A DNA stretch of 64,000 nucleotides from Ruminococcus sp. GTDB taxonomy: Bacteria; Bacillota; Clostridia; Oscillospirales; Ruminococcaceae. The notes below the pieces were generated by a model, which did not search any database, was not told the DNA's origin, and saw only the letters and a program-made list of their open reading frames with translations. Below, piece by piece: positions 46,256 through 56,100 of the stretch (the stretch's first letter is position 1; every line of letters starts with the position of its first letter). The position numbers and the translations under genes are program-made. The DNA is taken from assembly GCF_019423705.1 (NCBI RefSeq), contig NZ_JAHZAX010000006.1:1-64000 (forward strand), written 5' to 3'.

Positions 46256-46290
46256 TAAAAAGCGAGCAGAGAATTTTCTGCTCGTTTTTA
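46256..46290. terminator. Bidirectional terminator between ppk and tag
   Basis: AAAAGCGAGCAGA pairs with TCTGCTCGTTTTT, with A-run on the left and T-run on the right. It serves the convergent genes ppk and tag. Confidence 0.85.
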
Positions 46291-46833
46291 TTATTCTCCA
46301 ACGTGCAAAAAGCACCCCTCATCGTGGGAATTTATCACGCCTATGGCCTGCAAATATGAGTAAATTATGGTGCTGCCCACGAATTTCATTCCACGCTTTT
46401 TAAGGTCGGCGGAAAGGCGGTCGGACAGGGGGCTGGTGGTCTTGCCGACCTCAAAATAGGTCTTGCCGCCTGTGAAAGTTTCAAGATATTTGCCGAAAGT
46501 GCCGAACTCTGCGGCGATGTCACGGAAAATTCGGGCATTGGTCACGCTGGCTTTGATTTTCAGCCGATTGCGGACTATCCCCTTGTTTTGTGCAAGCTGG
46601 GCTTGCTTTGCCCCGTCATAGGCGCAGACTTTTTCAGGGTCAAAACCGTCAAATGCCGCCCGAAAGCTTTCACGCTTGTTGAGGATACACTCCCAGCTAA
46701 GCCCTGCCTGAAAGGACTCCAGCACCAGCATTTCAAAGAGGTAGCCCTCGTCAAAGTTTGGTGCGCCCCACTCCTCGTCGTGATATTTTACATATGCCGG
46801 ATTATTCTCATTGCACCATTTACAGCGTGTCAT
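46291..46833 (-). CDS. tag: DNA-3-methyladenine glycosylase I
   Basis: Base-excision enzyme that removes 3-methyladenine. The 180 residues show the Tag signatures: RCKWCNENNPAYVKYHDEEW (N-terminal Cys and His zinc ligands), LESFQAGLSWECILNKRE, and the C-terminal KFVGSTIIYSYLQAIGVIN followed by His and Cys of the zinc snap. It is monocistronic, with its own promoter. Confidence 0.95.
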   Translation of the reverse strand: MTRCKWCNENNPAYVKYHDEEWGAPNFDEGYLFEMLVLESFQAGLSWECILNKRESFRAAFDGFDPEKVCAYDGAKQAQLAQNKGIVRNRLKIKASVTNARIFRDIAAEFGTFGKYLETFTGGKTYFEVGKTTSPLSDRLSADLKKRGMKFVGSTIIYSYLQAIGVINSHDEGCFLHVGE

Positions 46834-46870
46834 AATTATCGCCTTTCAATATGAACTATTGTTTGATTTT

Positions 46871-46899
46871 ATTATAACACCTATCTGCGCCATTGTCAA
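46871..46899 (-). promoter_or_regulatory. Consensus sigma-A promoter of tag
   Basis: The minus strand reads TTGACA (46894-46899), 17 bp, TATAAT (46871-46876). Confidence 0.9.
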
Positions 46900-46986
46900 T
46901 ATACAAACCGTCAAATGCCGCCCTAACTGTTGTTTTTTTCACTAAAATTACAAAAAATACTTATGTTAATTTCGCTGATAAACACA

Positions 46987-47015
46987 TTGACACTATTTTA
47001 AGTCAATGCTATAAT
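46987..47015 (+). promoter_or_regulatory. Consensus sigma-A promoter of the membrane protein-ttcA unit
   Basis: TTGACA (46987-46992), 17 bp, TATAAT (47010-47015), about 70 bp before the first gene. Confidence 0.9.
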
Positions 47016-47086
47016 TCATTGTAGAAAAAAACATAAAAAACGAACAGAACAAACGAACGACTTTACAACAGAATAAGGTGACAACA

Positions 47087-48592
47087 ATGAAACTTGGAAA
47101 ATTAAGCCGCCTGTGTGCGATCATCTGCGCATTGGTGTGTTTGATGTGCTCCGCAACTGTGTTCGGGGCTTATCTCAATCGGCGAAAGTTCGGAATGATC
47201 GTGCTGGGGCTTTTAGTATTTGGCATTTTCACAGTGATTTGGCTGCTGCTGAAAAAATTTGAAGGCAAGCTGACAAAGAAGCGTGTGCGGATCATCTTTG
47301 CCATTTTCTGCGGAATTTTGCTTGTGGAGCAGATATTTCTTGTGCGGTATATAAATTACAACTATGAAATGGTCGATCCGAAAATAACAGGCGAATTCGC
47401 CAAAAGCTTTGTTATGGGTGACGACCTTAGCAAGGTCAAAGAAAGCTATCGCATTTACGCCGCAAAATATCCAAATGCTTGGGGTATGATATACTTACAG
47501 ATACCATTTTACGCTGTTTGGAAGCTTTTTACAGGCGGTGTGAGCATTTATGCAGGCGAAACGCTGAACATAATTCTTATCCAGCTGAGCGCCATACTCA
47601 CATTTCTCACAGGCGAAAAGATATTTGCAAGCCACAGCCAGCAGCTTTTCTGCGGCATTATCACCACAACGCTGCCCGTTATGCTGCTATACACGCCGTT
47701 TTTTCATTCCGATACCGCAGGAATGATATTTGTGAGCTGTGCGCTGTATTTTCTCACCCTTGCGGTCAAGGCAAAAAGCCTACGCAAATGCATTATTTTC
47801 GGTCTTATCGCAAGTCTATTCATCGCAGTTGGCAACACGGTCAAGGGCAGCATTGCGTTAATGCTTGTGGCGGCGGTGATATTTTTCATACTGAAGATCG
47901 GCGTCAAAAGAGGGCTTATCCTCAGTCTTACAGCAGTAATGCTGTTCATAGGTGTATCAAAATGCGCCTATTACGGCGGTATCGCAATGGGCATATCCAA
48001 CAAAGAAATGATCGACCGCTACCGCTTTCCTGTCACCCACTGGATCATGATGAGCCTTAACGAAAAGGACAAGACCCACGTTGACGAGGACGTTGACTTC
48101 ACAATGTCATTTAAGACATATGATGAGAAAAAACAAGCGAATATCCGTGAGATAAAGGCAAGGCTTGGCAAGATAAACACGCCGCAAAAGCTTTGCAAAA
48201 AGGTCTATCACAAGATAGCGATAACTTGGAGCGGCGGCGGATTCTCATACCGCAAGTACATATCACGTTCAGAGCCAACAGGTCAGCTTTGTGCAATACT
48301 AAAAAGCTGGCAGCTGAGATTTTTTGTTGACGGCTCCCACAGCGCAATGCTCATTGGTATGGCGTTAGGTGCGCTATACGCCGCAGGAAAGCACCGCAGA
48401 CCAACCTTTTTCCTCTGTCTTGTCACCCTTGCAGGTGTGATAATGTTTTTCCTCATATGGGAAAATCCACCAAGATATATCGTCACTTTTATCCCTGTGA
48501 TAATGATCCTCTGCTCCACGGGAAACAGGTATTTCTGTCAGCTTTGTAAACTTATAACAAAAAGGAAACGTAAATTATGTCAAGAACTCTAA
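47087..48592 (+). CDS. Multi-pass membrane protein, GT-C glycosyltransferase-like
   Basis: A 501-residue protein with about eleven hydrophobic helices. The layout resembles GT-C/PMT-type glycosyltransferases: an extracytoplasmic loop after the third helix (about residues 95-135, with acidic residues), alternating helices, and a late WENPPRYIVTFIPVIMIL segment like the last helices of that superfamily. ATG 47087 is chosen because AAGGTG lies just upstream (GTG 47078 is inside that site). It overlaps the TtcA-family gene by 16 bp, so the two are one operon, though no functional link is evident. The substrate is unknown. Confidence 0.7.
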   Translation: MKLGKLSRLCAIICALVCLMCSATVFGAYLNRRKFGMIVLGLLVFGIFTVIWLLLKKFEGKLTKKRVRIIFAIFCGILLVEQIFLVRYINYNYEMVDPKITGEFAKSFVMGDDLSKVKESYRIYAAKYPNAWGMIYLQIPFYAVWKLFTGGVSIYAGETLNIILIQLSAILTFLTGEKIFASHSQQLFCGIITTTLPVMLLYTPFFHSDTAGMIFVSCALYFLTLAVKAKSLRKCIIFGLIASLFIAVGNTVKGSIALMLVAAVIFFILKIGVKRGLILSLTAVMLFIGVSKCAYYGGIAMGISNKEMIDRYRFPVTHWIMMSLNEKDKTHVDEDVDFTMSFKTYDEKKQANIREIKARLGKINTPQKLCKKVYHKIAITWSGGGFSYRKYISRSEPTGQLCAILKSWQLRFFVDGSHSAMLIGMALGALYAAGKHRRPTFFLCLVTLAGVIMFFLIWENPPRYIVTFIPVIMILCSTGNRYFCQLCKLITKRKRKLCQEL

Positions 48593-49467
48593 CGCCTCAG
48601 CAGAAGATCGAGCGCAGTATCGTCACCGACTTCCGCAGAAATATATGGAACAAATTTGTAATGGGCTATGAACGCTACGATATGATAAAGCCTGGGGACA
48701 AGATCGCCGTGTGCATATCGGGGGGCAAGGATTCAATGCTGCTTGCGAAGTGTATGCAGCACCTGCAAAAGTACCAAGGAATGGATATCGGGCTGGAATT
48801 CATCGTGATGAACCCCGGTTACAGCGACGCCAATCGTCAGCGGATAATCGACAACGCCCAGCTTATGGGAATACCCATAAAAATGTTCGAGACAAAGGTC
48901 TTTGACATCGCCTACAATCAGAAGCGCAACCCCTGCTATCTCTGCGCACGAATGCGCCGTGGCTGGCTTTACAAATTTGCGCAAGACTTGGGCTACAACA
49001 AGATCGCACTGGGTCATCATTTTGACGACATCATCGAGACGATACTTATGAGTATGGTTTACGGCGGACAAATTCAGACGATGATGCCGAAACTGCACTC
49101 GAGAAATTACAAGGGTATGGAGCTTATCAGACCCCTTTATATGGTAAAAGAGGCAGACATTGTGGACTGGGTGAACTACAATGATCTGCACTTTATCCGC
49201 TGCGCCTGCCGATTTACGGAGAGTTACGAGGGGCTTGAAAAGAAGGGCGAGGTCTCCAAGCGGCAGGAGATGAAGGAGCTTATCGCAAAGTTCCGTGCCA
49301 CCAACCCGAACATCGAAAACAACATTTTCAAGAGCGTTTACAACGTCAATCTCCGCACGGTGATACAGTACGAATACAAGGGCAAGAAGTACAATTTTAT
49401 GGACGCTTATGATGATTATGACCCGACTGACCTATCATCGGACGACGACATTGACGAGATAGAGTAG
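48577..49467 (+). CDS. TtcA-family tRNA 2-thiolation protein
   Basis: A PP-loop ATPase related to TtcA, which thiolates C32 of some tRNAs using a 4Fe-4S cluster. The 296 residues contain the PP-loop VCISGGKDSMLLAK near 50, CYLCARMRRGWLY (CxxC) near 117-120, GHHFDDIIETILMSM, and CACRF near 210 giving the third cluster cysteine. The C-terminus is acidic (DLSSDDDIDEIE). The start follows AAAAGGAAA. The exact target cytidine or uridine is not shown by sequence. Confidence 0.85.
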   Translation: MSRTLTPQQKIERSIVTDFRRNIWNKFVMGYERYDMIKPGDKIAVCISGGKDSMLLAKCMQHLQKYQGMDIGLEFIVMNPGYSDANRQRIIDNAQLMGIPIKMFETKVFDIAYNQKRNPCYLCARMRRGWLYKFAQDLGYNKIALGHHFDDIIETILMSMVYGGQIQTMMPKLHSRNYKGMELIRPLYMVKEADIVDWVNYNDLHFIRCACRFTESYEGLEKKGEVSKRQEMKELIAKFRATNPNIENNIFKSVYNVNLRTVIQYEYKGKKYNFMDAYDDYDPTDLSSDDDIDEIE

Positions 49468-49509
49468 CTAAGGCGGCACAAAAAGTTTGAAAAAAGTCCC
49501 CGAAAGGGG

Positions 49510-49538
49510 TTGACAAACCGACTGACATAGTGTATAAT
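49510..49538 (+). promoter_or_regulatory. Consensus promoter of tRNA-Thr
   Basis: TTGACA (49510-49515), a 17-bp spacer and TATAAT (49533-49538), 24 bp before the tRNA. Confidence 0.92.
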
Positions 49539-49561
49539 AAATAACTGTGATTAGTTGGTTC

Positions 49562-49637
<76 letters not shown>

Positions 49638-49639
49638 CA

Positions 49640-49677
49640 GGAAAGCCTTTAAACTGCGTGTTTAAGGGCTTTTTTGT
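49640..49677 (+). terminator. Intrinsic terminator of tRNA-Thr
   Basis: AGCCTTTAAAC pairs with GTTTAAGGGCT, then TTTTTTG. Confidence 0.9.
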
Positions 49678-49745
49678 TTTGTGTGATGTTTATTAGTTTG
49701 AGCAACAACGAAAAAAGTGCAACAAAAAGACAACAATTTCGCCGC

Positions 49746-49773
49746 TTGACAAATGCCGCCTGCGTGGTATAAT
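49746..49773 (+). promoter_or_regulatory. Sigma-A promoter of the CYTH gene
   Basis: TTGACA (49746-49751), a 16-bp spacer and TATAAT (49768-49773). Confidence 0.85.
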
Positions 49774-49806
49774 ATAAAAAATAACATACGATCGGAGACC
49801 TAAACT

Positions 49807-50364
49807 ATGACCCCAAACATCGAAAAAGAAATAAAGATACCCCTCACCGAGGCCCAGTACGACACCGCCGAAAAACTTTTTGAATGGGCGGAGACTATCG
49901 AGCAGACCAATTTTTACTATATTCCCTGCGGCGATACGGGTATGACAAGTATCCGTGTGCGGCAGATCGGCGAAAGGCTGTTTCTGCAAATGAAAGTGCC
50001 CGTTTCTGAGGACGGTGCGCTGCATATCAAAAAAGAGTTCGAGCAGGAGCTCACGGCGCTGCCCGACAGGCTTTCGGCTGAGGAGTTATCAGCGCTCACG
50101 GGAATGGACTTCCCTACCGCCGACCTTGCAGGTGCGCTACACACTCAGCGCAGGCTTTGCAGGACTTTTGCTCAGACCGAAATTTGTCTCGACAAGAGCG
50201 AATATCTCGGCAAGACCGACTTTGAGCTGGAGCTTGAATATACGGGCGATTATCCCCAAGAAGCGCTGGATATCCTCGCAAAGGCTGGCATTGAGCCCTC
50301 TGACGAGCCTGTTACCGGCAAGTACGCAAGATTTATGCAAAGGGCTAAAGAACAAAATGGTTGA
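49807..50364 (+). CDS. CYTH-domain protein (triphosphate tunnel metalloenzyme)
   Basis: A 185-residue protein with the CYTH signature NIEKEIKIPL (ExExK) at the N-terminus and paired charged strands later (ELELEYTG; KKEFEQEL), which build the eight-stranded tunnel. Family members hydrolyse inorganic triphosphate or thiamine triphosphate, or act as class IV adenylate cyclases; the sequence does not say which. ppk lies about 3.6 kb upstream, but this gene has its own promoter and terminator. The start follows CGGAGA. Confidence 0.88.
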   Translation: MTPNIEKEIKIPLTEAQYDTAEKLFEWAETIEQTNFYYIPCGDTGMTSIRVRQIGERLFLQMKVPVSEDGALHIKKEFEQELTALPDRLSAEELSALTGMDFPTADLAGALHTQRRLCRTFAQTEICLDKSEYLGKTDFELELEYTGDYPQEALDILAKAGIEPSDEPVTGKYARFMQRAKEQNG

Positions 50365-50369
50365 AGTAA

Positions 50370-50398
50370 GACAGCGTTTGAAGCGCTGTCTTTTTTTA
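50370..50398 (+). terminator. Intrinsic terminator of the CYTH gene
   Basis: AGACAGCG pairs with CGCTGTCT, followed by seven Ts, directly after the stop. Confidence 0.92.
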
Positions 50399-50449
50399 CA
50401 AATGCGCTAAGTTTTCAAATTATGTTCGTTGTTGGTTCACAAGCTCGTA

Positions 50450-50478
50450 TTGACAAAGATGATTTTATGTGTTATTAT
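50450..50478 (+). promoter_or_regulatory. Sigma-A promoter of the binding-protein gene
   Basis: TTGACA (50450-50455), 17 bp, TATTAT (50473-50478). Confidence 0.88.
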
Positions 50479-50528
50479 AGTAAAGTATTAATATGGTGTC
50501 GCTATGGATACCCGAAAGGAAGTTTAAA

Positions 50529-51389
50529 ATGAAAAAATCTATCTTTAAAACGATCGCATCACTTTCAGCTGCCGCTATGATGCTTCTCGCAGTTGGCTGC
50601 GGAAGCACTTCTGACTCATCGTCAACAACAGCAGGCGCAAATAACACAAGCACAGCAAGCGGTGAGGATAATTCGCTTCAGAAAGTTCTCGATTCCGGCA
50701 AGCTCGTCCTCGGCCTTGACCCTACTTTCAAGCCAATGGGCTATACTGACGAGAACGACAACATCGTCGGCTTCGACATCGACGTCGCTAAGGAAGTTTG
50801 CTCACGTCTCGGCATCGAGCTGGAAACTTATTCCGTAAACTGGGATACTAAGGAGCAGGACCTTAACGCTGGCACTATCGACTGCATTTGGAACGGCCTT
50901 TCAGTCAGCGACGAGAGAAAGAAAGTTATGCTTATGAGCGAGCCTTATATGAAGAACGAAATGGTTTTCGTTGTCAATGGTTCAAGCGATATCGCTTCAC
51001 AGACTGACCTCGCAGGCAAGAATATCGCCGTTCAGAACGGTTCAACAGCACAGGAAACTCTCCTTGCTTCCGACGTTGTAACAGTAAACGGCGCAACAAC
51101 GACTGAGCTTGCAACAAACGTTGAGGCTCTCCAGCAGCTTGAACTCAATATGGTGGACGCTGCATTCCTTGATTCAGTTGTTGCAAACTATGAGATATCC
51201 ACATCGGGCAAGGATTACAAGGTTCTCCCTGACGGACTTGATCCAGAGGAATATGCGATCGGTTTCAGACTTGGCGATCAGGCTCTCTGCGACAAGATCG
51301 AGGAGATCCTCCACGAAATGAAGGCTGACGGCAAGCTCGCTGAGATATCAACAAACTGGTTCGGCAGCGATATCACAACGATCGAATAA
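50529..51389 (+). CDS. Amino-acid ABC transporter substrate-binding lipoprotein
   Basis: An extracytoplasmic solute-binding protein of family 3 (SBP_bac_3). About 286 residues: a lipoprotein signal with lipobox LLAVGC, a Ser/Thr-rich linker (GSTSDSSSTTAGANNTSTAS), then two lobes. Family motifs are KLVLGLDPTFKPMGYTDEN, GFDIDVAKEVCSRLG, the arginine-bearing GLSVSDERKKVML and NIAVQNGSTAQE. ATG 50529 follows GAAAGGAAG; an earlier ATG at 50493 lacks a site. It is an orphan: a terminator follows and no permease or ATPase is nearby, so it must work with components encoded elsewhere. Confidence 0.92.
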   Translation: MKKSIFKTIASLSAAAMMLLAVGCGSTSDSSSTTAGANNTSTASGEDNSLQKVLDSGKLVLGLDPTFKPMGYTDENDNIVGFDIDVAKEVCSRLGIELETYSVNWDTKEQDLNAGTIDCIWNGLSVSDERKKVMLMSEPYMKNEMVFVVNGSSDIASQTDLAGKNIAVQNGSTAQETLLASDVVTVNGATTTELATNVEALQQLELNMVDAAFLDSVVANYEISTSGKDYKVLPDGLDPEEYAIGFRLGDQALCDKIEEILHEMKADGKLAEISTNWFGSDITTIE

Positions 51390-51409
51390 AACAAAACAGA
51401 ATATACCAC

Positions 51410-51441
51410 AAAACGGGCGGTTCAATATCGTCCGTTTTTTT
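51410..51441 (+). terminator. Intrinsic terminator of the binding-protein gene
   Basis: AACGGGCGG pairs with CGTCCGTT, followed by a T-run of seven. Confidence 0.88.
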
Positions 51442-51466
51442 GTTAATCACAACGCTAAAATAATAT

Positions 51467-51640
51467 GTGTGTAGGGGACGGCGAAATTTATCTGCTCACC
51501 GTTACTCGCAGATAAATTGACGTCCCGCTCAAGGCACGAACGTCTTAATTATTCTGCACGTTCGAAAATATCAACAACGTCATTCGTCTTGTCAATTGAT
51601 GAAATCACAACGTCAGCCCCTACCGCACACAAAAAAGCGG
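51467..51640. repeat. Palindromic repeat copy 11, possibly a larger MITE-like element
   Basis: The left part (51470-51525) reads GTAGGGGACG, an inner palindrome AATTTATCTGC / GCAGATAAATT and GACGTCCCG. About 90 bp further right, CGTCAGCCCCTACCGCACAC is an imperfect inverted match to the left end TGTGTGTAGGGGACG. The whole may be a roughly 170-bp element with inverted ends. It fills the space between two convergent genes. Confidence 0.6.
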
Positions 51641-51664
51641 ACGATCAAAAACCGTCCGCTTTTC
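51640..51664 (-). terminator. Intrinsic terminator of gltD
   Basis: On the minus strand AGCGGACGGT pairs with ATCGTCCGCT, followed by six Ts, about 22 bp after the gltD stop. Confidence 0.85.
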
Positions 51665-51686
51665 TTTATATCGTGTTATTATCCAA

Positions 51687-53171
51687 TTAAAGATTGGTAT
51701 ACCCCATAAGGCTCTTATCCACCTCACGGGCAACATCTCTGCCCTCTCTGATAGCCCATACCACCAGCGACTGACCTCTGCGAACGTCGCCTGCCGCAAA
51801 TACGTTCTCAACATTGGTCTTGTGGGTGCCCTCAGCCGTGGCAATGTTCGTCCTGCCGTCCACTTCAACGCCGAACGCCTTTGTGAGATAGCTCTCAGAG
51901 CCAAGGAAGCCTGCCGCAATAAGCACAAGTTCAGCCTCGACCTTGTATTCGCTGCCCTCAACTGGCTTCATAATCGTCCTGCCTGTCTTAGGGTCTTTCT
52001 CTGGGCTGAGCTTTACAAGCACAGCGCCCTTGAGGTTGCCCTTCTTGTCCTTGAGAAATTCCTTGACAGTCGTCTGATAAACTCTCGGGTCGTGACCGAA
52101 TACGCCGATAGCCTCTTCCTGACCGTAGTCTGTCTTGCAGACCATTGGCCATTGCGGCCACGGATTGTTAGCCGCCCTTGTGTCGGGGAGCTTTGGCATC
52201 ATTTCAAGCTGCAAAACGCTCTTTGCGCCGTGTCTTATGCTTGTACCAACGCAGTCATTGCCTGTGTCACCGCCGCCGATGACCATAACGTTCTTGCCCT
52301 TTGCGGAAATGTGGTTTTTGTCCGTCAGGCCGCCATTAAGAAGCGCCTTTGTGGTTGACTTGAGGAAATCCACCGCAAAGTAAATGCCGTTTGCGTCTCT
52401 GCCCTCTGCCTTGATATCTCTTGGATTTGAAGCGCCGCAGCAAAGGATAACTCTGTCAAACTCTTTGAGCAGCTCAGCCGCCTTCACGTCCTTGCCAACA
52501 TTGACCCCCGTGCGGAACTCAATGCCCTCCTCTTTCATAATGTTGACCTTGCGGTCGATTATCTGCTTTTCAAGCTTCATATTCGGAATGCCGTACATAA
52601 GCAGTCCGCCAACTCTATCCTCACGCTCGAAAACTGTTACGCTGTGACCTCTCTGATTGAGCTGATCGGCAGCGGCAAGTCCCGAAGGACCCGAGCCGAT
52701 AACTGCGATCTTCTTGCCCGTTCTCACCTGAGGCACTCTTGCGGCAGCATAGCCGTGATCGTATGCGTTCTCGATTATGCCGTACTCGTTGGCCTTTGTG
52801 GTGACAGCGTCGCCGTTAGCTCCGCAAGTGCAGGCCTTTTCACAAAGGGCAGGACAAACTCTCGATGTGAACTCGGGGAAATTGTTCGTCATATGCAGTC
52901 TGTAATAAGCCTGTTCCCAGTTGCCCTTGCAGATAAGATCGTTCCACTCAGGGATAAGATTGTTCAGCGGACAACCCGAAAATGCGTTGCCGATCTTCAT
53001 TCCTGACTGACAGAATGGCACGCCGCATTCCATACATCTTGCGCCCTGCTTCTGCTGCTCCTCTTTTGAAAGAGGGGTGTGAAACTCGTTAAAATTCTTT
53101 ATACGTTCCTCAACGGAGAACGCCGGTGCGTCCTCTCGCTTATAGTCCATAAAACCTGTTGGCTTTCCCAT
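51687..53171 (-). CDS. gltD: Glutamate synthase (NADPH) small subunit
   Basis: Transfers electrons from NADPH through FAD and iron-sulfur clusters to GltB. The 494 residues contain the N-terminal cysteine clusters CMECGVPFCQSG, CPLNNLIPEWND and CPALCEKACTCG, an FAD-binding IGSGPSGLAAADQL near 155, an NADPH-binding VIGGGDTGNDCVGTS near 290 and the C-terminal FAD motif VFAAGDVRRGQSLVVWAI. It lies 22 bp after gltB, the first gene. Confidence 0.96.
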   Translation of the reverse strand: MGKPTGFMDYKREDAPAFSVEERIKNFNEFHTPLSKEEQQKQGARCMECGVPFCQSGMKIGNAFSGCPLNNLIPEWNDLICKGNWEQAYYRLHMTNNFPEFTSRVCPALCEKACTCGANGDAVTTKANEYGIIENAYDHGYAAARVPQVRTGKKIAVIGSGPSGLAAADQLNQRGHSVTVFEREDRVGGLLMYGIPNMKLEKQIIDRKVNIMKEEGIEFRTGVNVGKDVKAAELLKEFDRVILCCGASNPRDIKAEGRDANGIYFAVDFLKSTTKALLNGGLTDKNHISAKGKNVMVIGGGDTGNDCVGTSIRHGAKSVLQLEMMPKLPDTRAANNPWPQWPMVCKTDYGQEEAIGVFGHDPRVYQTTVKEFLKDKKGNLKGAVLVKLSPEKDPKTGRTIMKPVEGSEYKVEAELVLIAAGFLGSESYLTKAFGVEVDGRTNIATAEGTHKTNVENVFAAGDVRRGQSLVVWAIREGRDVAREVDKSLMGYTNL

Positions 53172-53193
53172 TTCTCTGAACCTCCTTAATTAC

Positions 53194-56100
53194 TTACTGC
53201 TTGCCGTTGATGATCTGATAGAATGCCTCGATCTGAGCTTGGTCGCTGCTGAGACCCTTTTCTTCCATTGATACGATCGCCGACATCATCTTCTGGTAAT
53301 CGTGAGGGATTATCTTCTTGAACTTAGGCAGATACTCGTCAAAGTTATCAAGTATCTCCTTGCCCTTTGCAGAACCCGTTGCGTCAACGTGCTGCTGGAT
53401 AAGGTCTTTCAGTTCGATTATATCGTACTTCTCCTTGACCTCGGAGAAGAGCACCATTTCTTTGTTAAGTCTTGTGTAAAGGTGTCTGTCCTCATCAAGA
53501 ACATAAGCAACACCGCCGGACATACCTGCCGCAAAGTTTTTGCCTGTCTTGCCGATAACTACAACACGTCCGCCTGTCATATACTCGCAGCCGTGATCGC
53601 CAACACCCTCGACAACTGCAACTGCACCAGAGTTTCTTACGCAGAAACGCTCGCCTGCAACACCGTTGATGAATGCCTTACCGCTTGTTGCGCCGTAAAG
53701 TGCAACGTTGCCGATGATGATGTTGTCCTCAGCCTTAAAGGTCGATTCCTTTGGCGGATAAACCACAAGCTTACCGCCCGAAAGTCCCTTGCCGAAGTAG
53801 TCGTTTGAATCGCCAACAAGTTCAAGGGTCAAGCCGTTCGGGATAAACGCACCGAAGCTCTGTCCGCCGGAACCGTTGCAGACGATCTTGAATGTGTCGT
53901 CAGCAAGTGTGTTGTAATACTTTCTTGTGATCTCTGAACCGAAGATAGTACCGAATGAACGGTCTGTGTTCTTGACATTTACTGTGATAGACTTCTTCTC
54001 GCCGCTCTTTAAGTTCTTGTCGAACTCCTTCATAAGTATCTTTTCGTCAAGTGTGCTCTCGAGCTTGAAGTCGTACTTAGATTTCTTGTTGTATTCGATC
54101 TTTTCGGAAACGTAATCTGAATTGATGATGTTAGAAAGGTCGACCTCTGCCGCTGTGCCTGTGATACCTGCCTTTGGCTTGATAAGGTCGATCCTGCCCA
54201 CCAGCTCGTCAACTGTTCTTACGCCCAGTCTTGACATATACTCTCTCAGCTCGGCAGCCACAAAGAGCATAAAGTTCATTACATATTCAGGCTTGCCTGG
54301 GAACTTCTTTCTAAGCTCAGGGTTCTGTGTTGCAACGCCGAACGGGCAGGTATCAAGGTTGCACACTCTCATCATTGCGCAGCCAAGTGTTATCAGCGGA
54401 GCGGTTGCAAAGCCAAATTCCTCTGCGCCGAGGATAGCTGCGATAACAACGTCACGGCCAGTCATAAGCTTTCCGTCTGTCTCGATAACGACCTTGTTTC
54501 TCAAGCCGTTCTTGATAAGGGTCTGATGAGCCTCAGCAAGTCCAAGCTCCCAAGGGAGACCTGCGTTGTAGATAGAGTTTCTCGGAGCAGCGCCAGTACC
54601 GCCGTCATAACCCGAGATAAGGATAACGCCTGCGCCGGCCTTTGCAACACCGGCAGCGACCGTACCAACGCCGCATTCGGAAACAAGCTTTACAGAAATT
54701 CTTGCGTTCTTGTTAGCGTTCTTGAGGTCGTAAATAAGCTGTGCCAAGTCCTCGATAGAATAGATATCGTGATGTGGCGGTGGTGAGATAAGGGATACGC
54801 CCGGTGTTGAATGTCTTGTCTTAGCTATCCAAGGATAAACCTTCTTGCCCGGAAGGTGTCCGCCCTCGCCAGGCTTTGCACCCTGTGCCATTTTGATCTG
54901 TATCTCGTCAGCAGATGTGAGGTATCTTGAAGTTACGCCGAAACGTCCCGAAGCCACCTGCTTGATAGCGGAGCATCTGTCCTCTGCCGTGCCCTTTGTG
55001 AGCAGTCTGTCAAGGCTCTCGCCGCCCTCGCCCGAGTTTGACTTGCCGTGCAGTCTGTTCATTGCGATGGCAAGCGCCTCGTGTGCTTCCTGTGAGATAG
55101 AGCCGTAGGACATTGCGCCCGTCTTAAATCTTCTTACGATAGACTCAACGCTCTCCACCTCTTCCAGCGGAACAGGGTTTTCAGCAAAGTTGAAGTCCAT
55201 AAGACCTCTGATGTTTACAGGGTCCATTTCCTCTGAGATAAGCTTTGAATACTTCTTATATGTTTCGTAATCGCCTGTTCTTGCGGCCTGCTGGAGCAGA
55301 TAGATAGACTGAGGATTGTAAAGGTGCTCCTCCTTGCCGCTTCTAAACTTGTGGCTGCCTCTTGACTCAAGCTCGGCATTTGTGCCAAGGTCAAGTGGAT
55401 CAAAGGCTGATGTATGAAGTCTGTCAACATTCTTCTCGATATCTGAGATAGTGATACCGCCGATCCTGCTGACTGTGCCTGTGAAATACTTGTTTATAAC
55501 GTCCTCGCCGATACCGATAGCCTCGAATATCTGTGAGCCTTGATATGACTGGATAGTTGAGATACCCATTTTTGAAGCGATCTTTACAATGCCGTGGAGT
55601 ACAGCAGAGTTATAATCGTCAACGGCTGCATAGTAATCCTTGTCGAGAAGATCGTCAGCGATAAGCTCGTGGATAGTCTCCTGCGCAAGATATGGGTTGA
55701 TAGCGGAAGCACCGTAACCAAGGAGAGTTGCAAAGTGATGAACTTCTCTCGGCTCGCCGCTCTCGAGGATAACTGCAAGTGATGTTCTCTTCTTTGTAAC
55801 AACAAGGTGCTGATGAAGAGCCGATACAGCCAGCAGCGAAGGGATAGCAAGGTGGTTCTCGTCAACGCCTCTGTCGGAGAGGATAAGAATGTTCGCACCC
55901 TCGCTGAACGCCTTGTCAGCCTCGATATAAAGTCTGTTTATGGCCTTTTCAAGCCTTGTGTTCTTATAATAAAGTATAGGGATAACGGCTACCTTAAAGC
56001 CTGGGATGTGCATATTCTTGATCTTGAGGATATCCGTCGATGTAAGGATAGGATTGTGTATCTTCATAACCTTGCAATTTTCAGGCTTCTCTTCAAGAAT

